Below are positions 62,770-64,000 of a stretch of DNA of 64,000 nt, one piece after another. The number at the start of each line of letters is the position of its first letter. Position 1 is the first letter of the stretch. The notes beneath the pieces were generated by a model that did no database searches, was not told the origin of the DNA, and saw nothing but the letters and a program-made list of their open reading frames with translations. A program made the translations under genes and the position numbers. The stretch is from Branchinecta lynchi (taxonomy: Eukaryota > Arthropoda > Branchiopoda > Anostraca > Branchinectidae), in assembly GCA_023053575.1 (NCBI GenBank), contig JAKZAP010000005.1, positions 9,176,001 to 9,240,000 on the forward strand. The letters run 5' to 3'.

Positions 62770-64000
62770 TAAAGCATCTGACTGTTTTCATTCGATATTC
62801 TCAGATGAGAGCAAATACCTGGAATGAAGTTTATCTCTTCTTGTTCTGGATATTGACACCACTTAGTTGAATTGACCTCGAAAAGATACAATTTACGTTA
62901 CCATATACAGTTTGTCGTACTTTTAACTAAATTACCAGAGGGTCTGATATATTTGTAATATCTGCTTTGCAGCAAATGCCAGTTTCTGTATATTTTGATA
63001 TATTCTTAATTGCTTCTGAATTTTCTTGTCAACCCCTGAAAGCTTGTTTGAATCAATGAGCCGGCAACCGCTGTTTTCGAGCCCCGTCCAGTGTGAACAG
63101 GTTTATCACTTCTGCCTCCATTCGATTTTTCTTCCTCAGCGGTTTACTGCGTTACACCTTCTCTGTAGAGGTAACGTACGACTAGTCCTGGGTAAGTTCC
63201 ACCTCCGCTCGTTTGCGTCGGGAGTCGACTCGACTTGACTCACCTTGGTTGTATAACAGAGATAGGGAGACAGCAGTTCTTGCTAACACTTAGTTGAAGC
63301 AGAAAGTTACATGTTACATAATCTTGATACGATTCATGACGTGTGTATATACCCAATAGTGTGTCGATATATGGCCCCAGAAGTCCGCCACTGACGCGAA
63401 ACACCAAACAGTTTTGATGTCAATTTATCGCACCGAGAGCTTCAAAGCATATTCAACCATGCAGCAACATAACCGAAAGCAGCGTTATTGATCGCCTGTG
63501 TAAGTTCCCCTGTGAGTTCGCCGTTGCAGCTTAATTTCCGTTTTTACACTCAGTTCGCCTGACGCCTCCGCCGTTTCAAGACGCAGGTGAATAAAAACGG
63601 AAAATACATATCCCGGCAAATCATTCATAAAATCGCCTAAATAAGTCAGTAAAGGGTAGTTACATTTTACAGTTAAAAGGCCATTCTTGTAGTCAAAATT
63701 TATAAGCTGTAATCATCCATTTCCAAACACACTTTCCAGGACTTTAATTTTGTTGGGCTAATTTATTCATGACAGGCGAACTCGGATCGGGAACTGCGTC
63801 ACAGTTCGCTGTTTCACTCGCAGGTGTTATAGAACCGAGAACTGACACGGTCTCCTTTTCATCAAAAACGACGATTAAGCAAACTGAGAAGATCAGGAAC
63901 GGCAATCGAAAACGGAACTAATCTGACAAAACCTCCGTCTCCCTATCTATGTAATATGATTATGCGGAGTCGAACGAGCGGAGCGGAGATTGCTAGCTTC
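62770..64000. other. Gene-free stretch to the right edge
   Basis: No exon of the ZDHHC gene and no transposon could be recognised. A short ORF at 63026-63238 has no known domain. Confidence 0.4.

Noticed and set aside
1..64000. CRISPR arrays, operons or bacterial signals
   Set aside because: None seen; the tandem repeats lack the short-repeat/unique-spacer pattern and the sequence is eukaryotic.

Overview
The window is eukaryotic nuclear DNA, most likely from an aquatic invertebrate. It has spliced host exons separated by kilobase-scale introns, GT/AG splice sites, A/T-rich non-coding DNA and many transposon families. The phylum cannot be fixed from the sequence; a mollusc or another marine lophotrochozoan or deuterostome fits. 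Fewer than ten stretches look like real protein-coding sequence. Most open frames are chance or repeat-derived.

Host genes. (1) A transgelin/calponin-type gene on the plus strand has a partial exon at the very start (1-87) and a terminal exon at 5727-5897 with an NKGASQ calponin-like repeat. (2) A ZDHHC14/18/9-like palmitoyltransferase lies on the minus strand. Four exons with compatible phases occur at 57568-57722, 43688-43805, 38081-38308 and 36299-36581. They encode the TTxE region, the NPY motif and a serine-rich tail. The DHHC-Cys exon was not found and is probably beyond the right edge. The introns of this gene hold most of the transposons in the right half, plus a degenerate inverted copy of one of its own exons (46233-46442).

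Endogenous parvovirus (21264-23445). Two large palindromic hairpins (21264-21707 and 22656-23071) flank a minus-strand VP1 start carrying a phospholipase A2 domain. The hairpin cores are reverse complements of each other (flip and flop). Just outside the right hairpin lies an ambisense junction: a plus-strand NS-like tail and a minus-strand capsid-like tail, each with its own AATAAA. This looks like deleted densovirus-type genomes sharing a terminal repeat. Next come a class II tRNA-like gene (23464-23545) and an unidentified pair of overlapping plus-strand ORFs (23565-24404 and 24182-24799).

Mobile DNA. I see Penelope-like short inverted elements with target duplications (13815-14124, 55569-55821), non-LTR retrotransposon remnants (26229-27835, 44655-46091, 48017-48349), nested hAT-type elements (10741-11823 with 11474-11676; 26278-27394 with 26625-26935) and several MITE families with 2-3 bp target duplications. 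There are also four families of element that combine terminal hairpins or inverted repeats with internal tandem repeats of about 135-155 bp (7446-8979; the GGGATCCC family; 52192-54738; 49129-51033). Several insertions have an empty-site comparator inside the same window.
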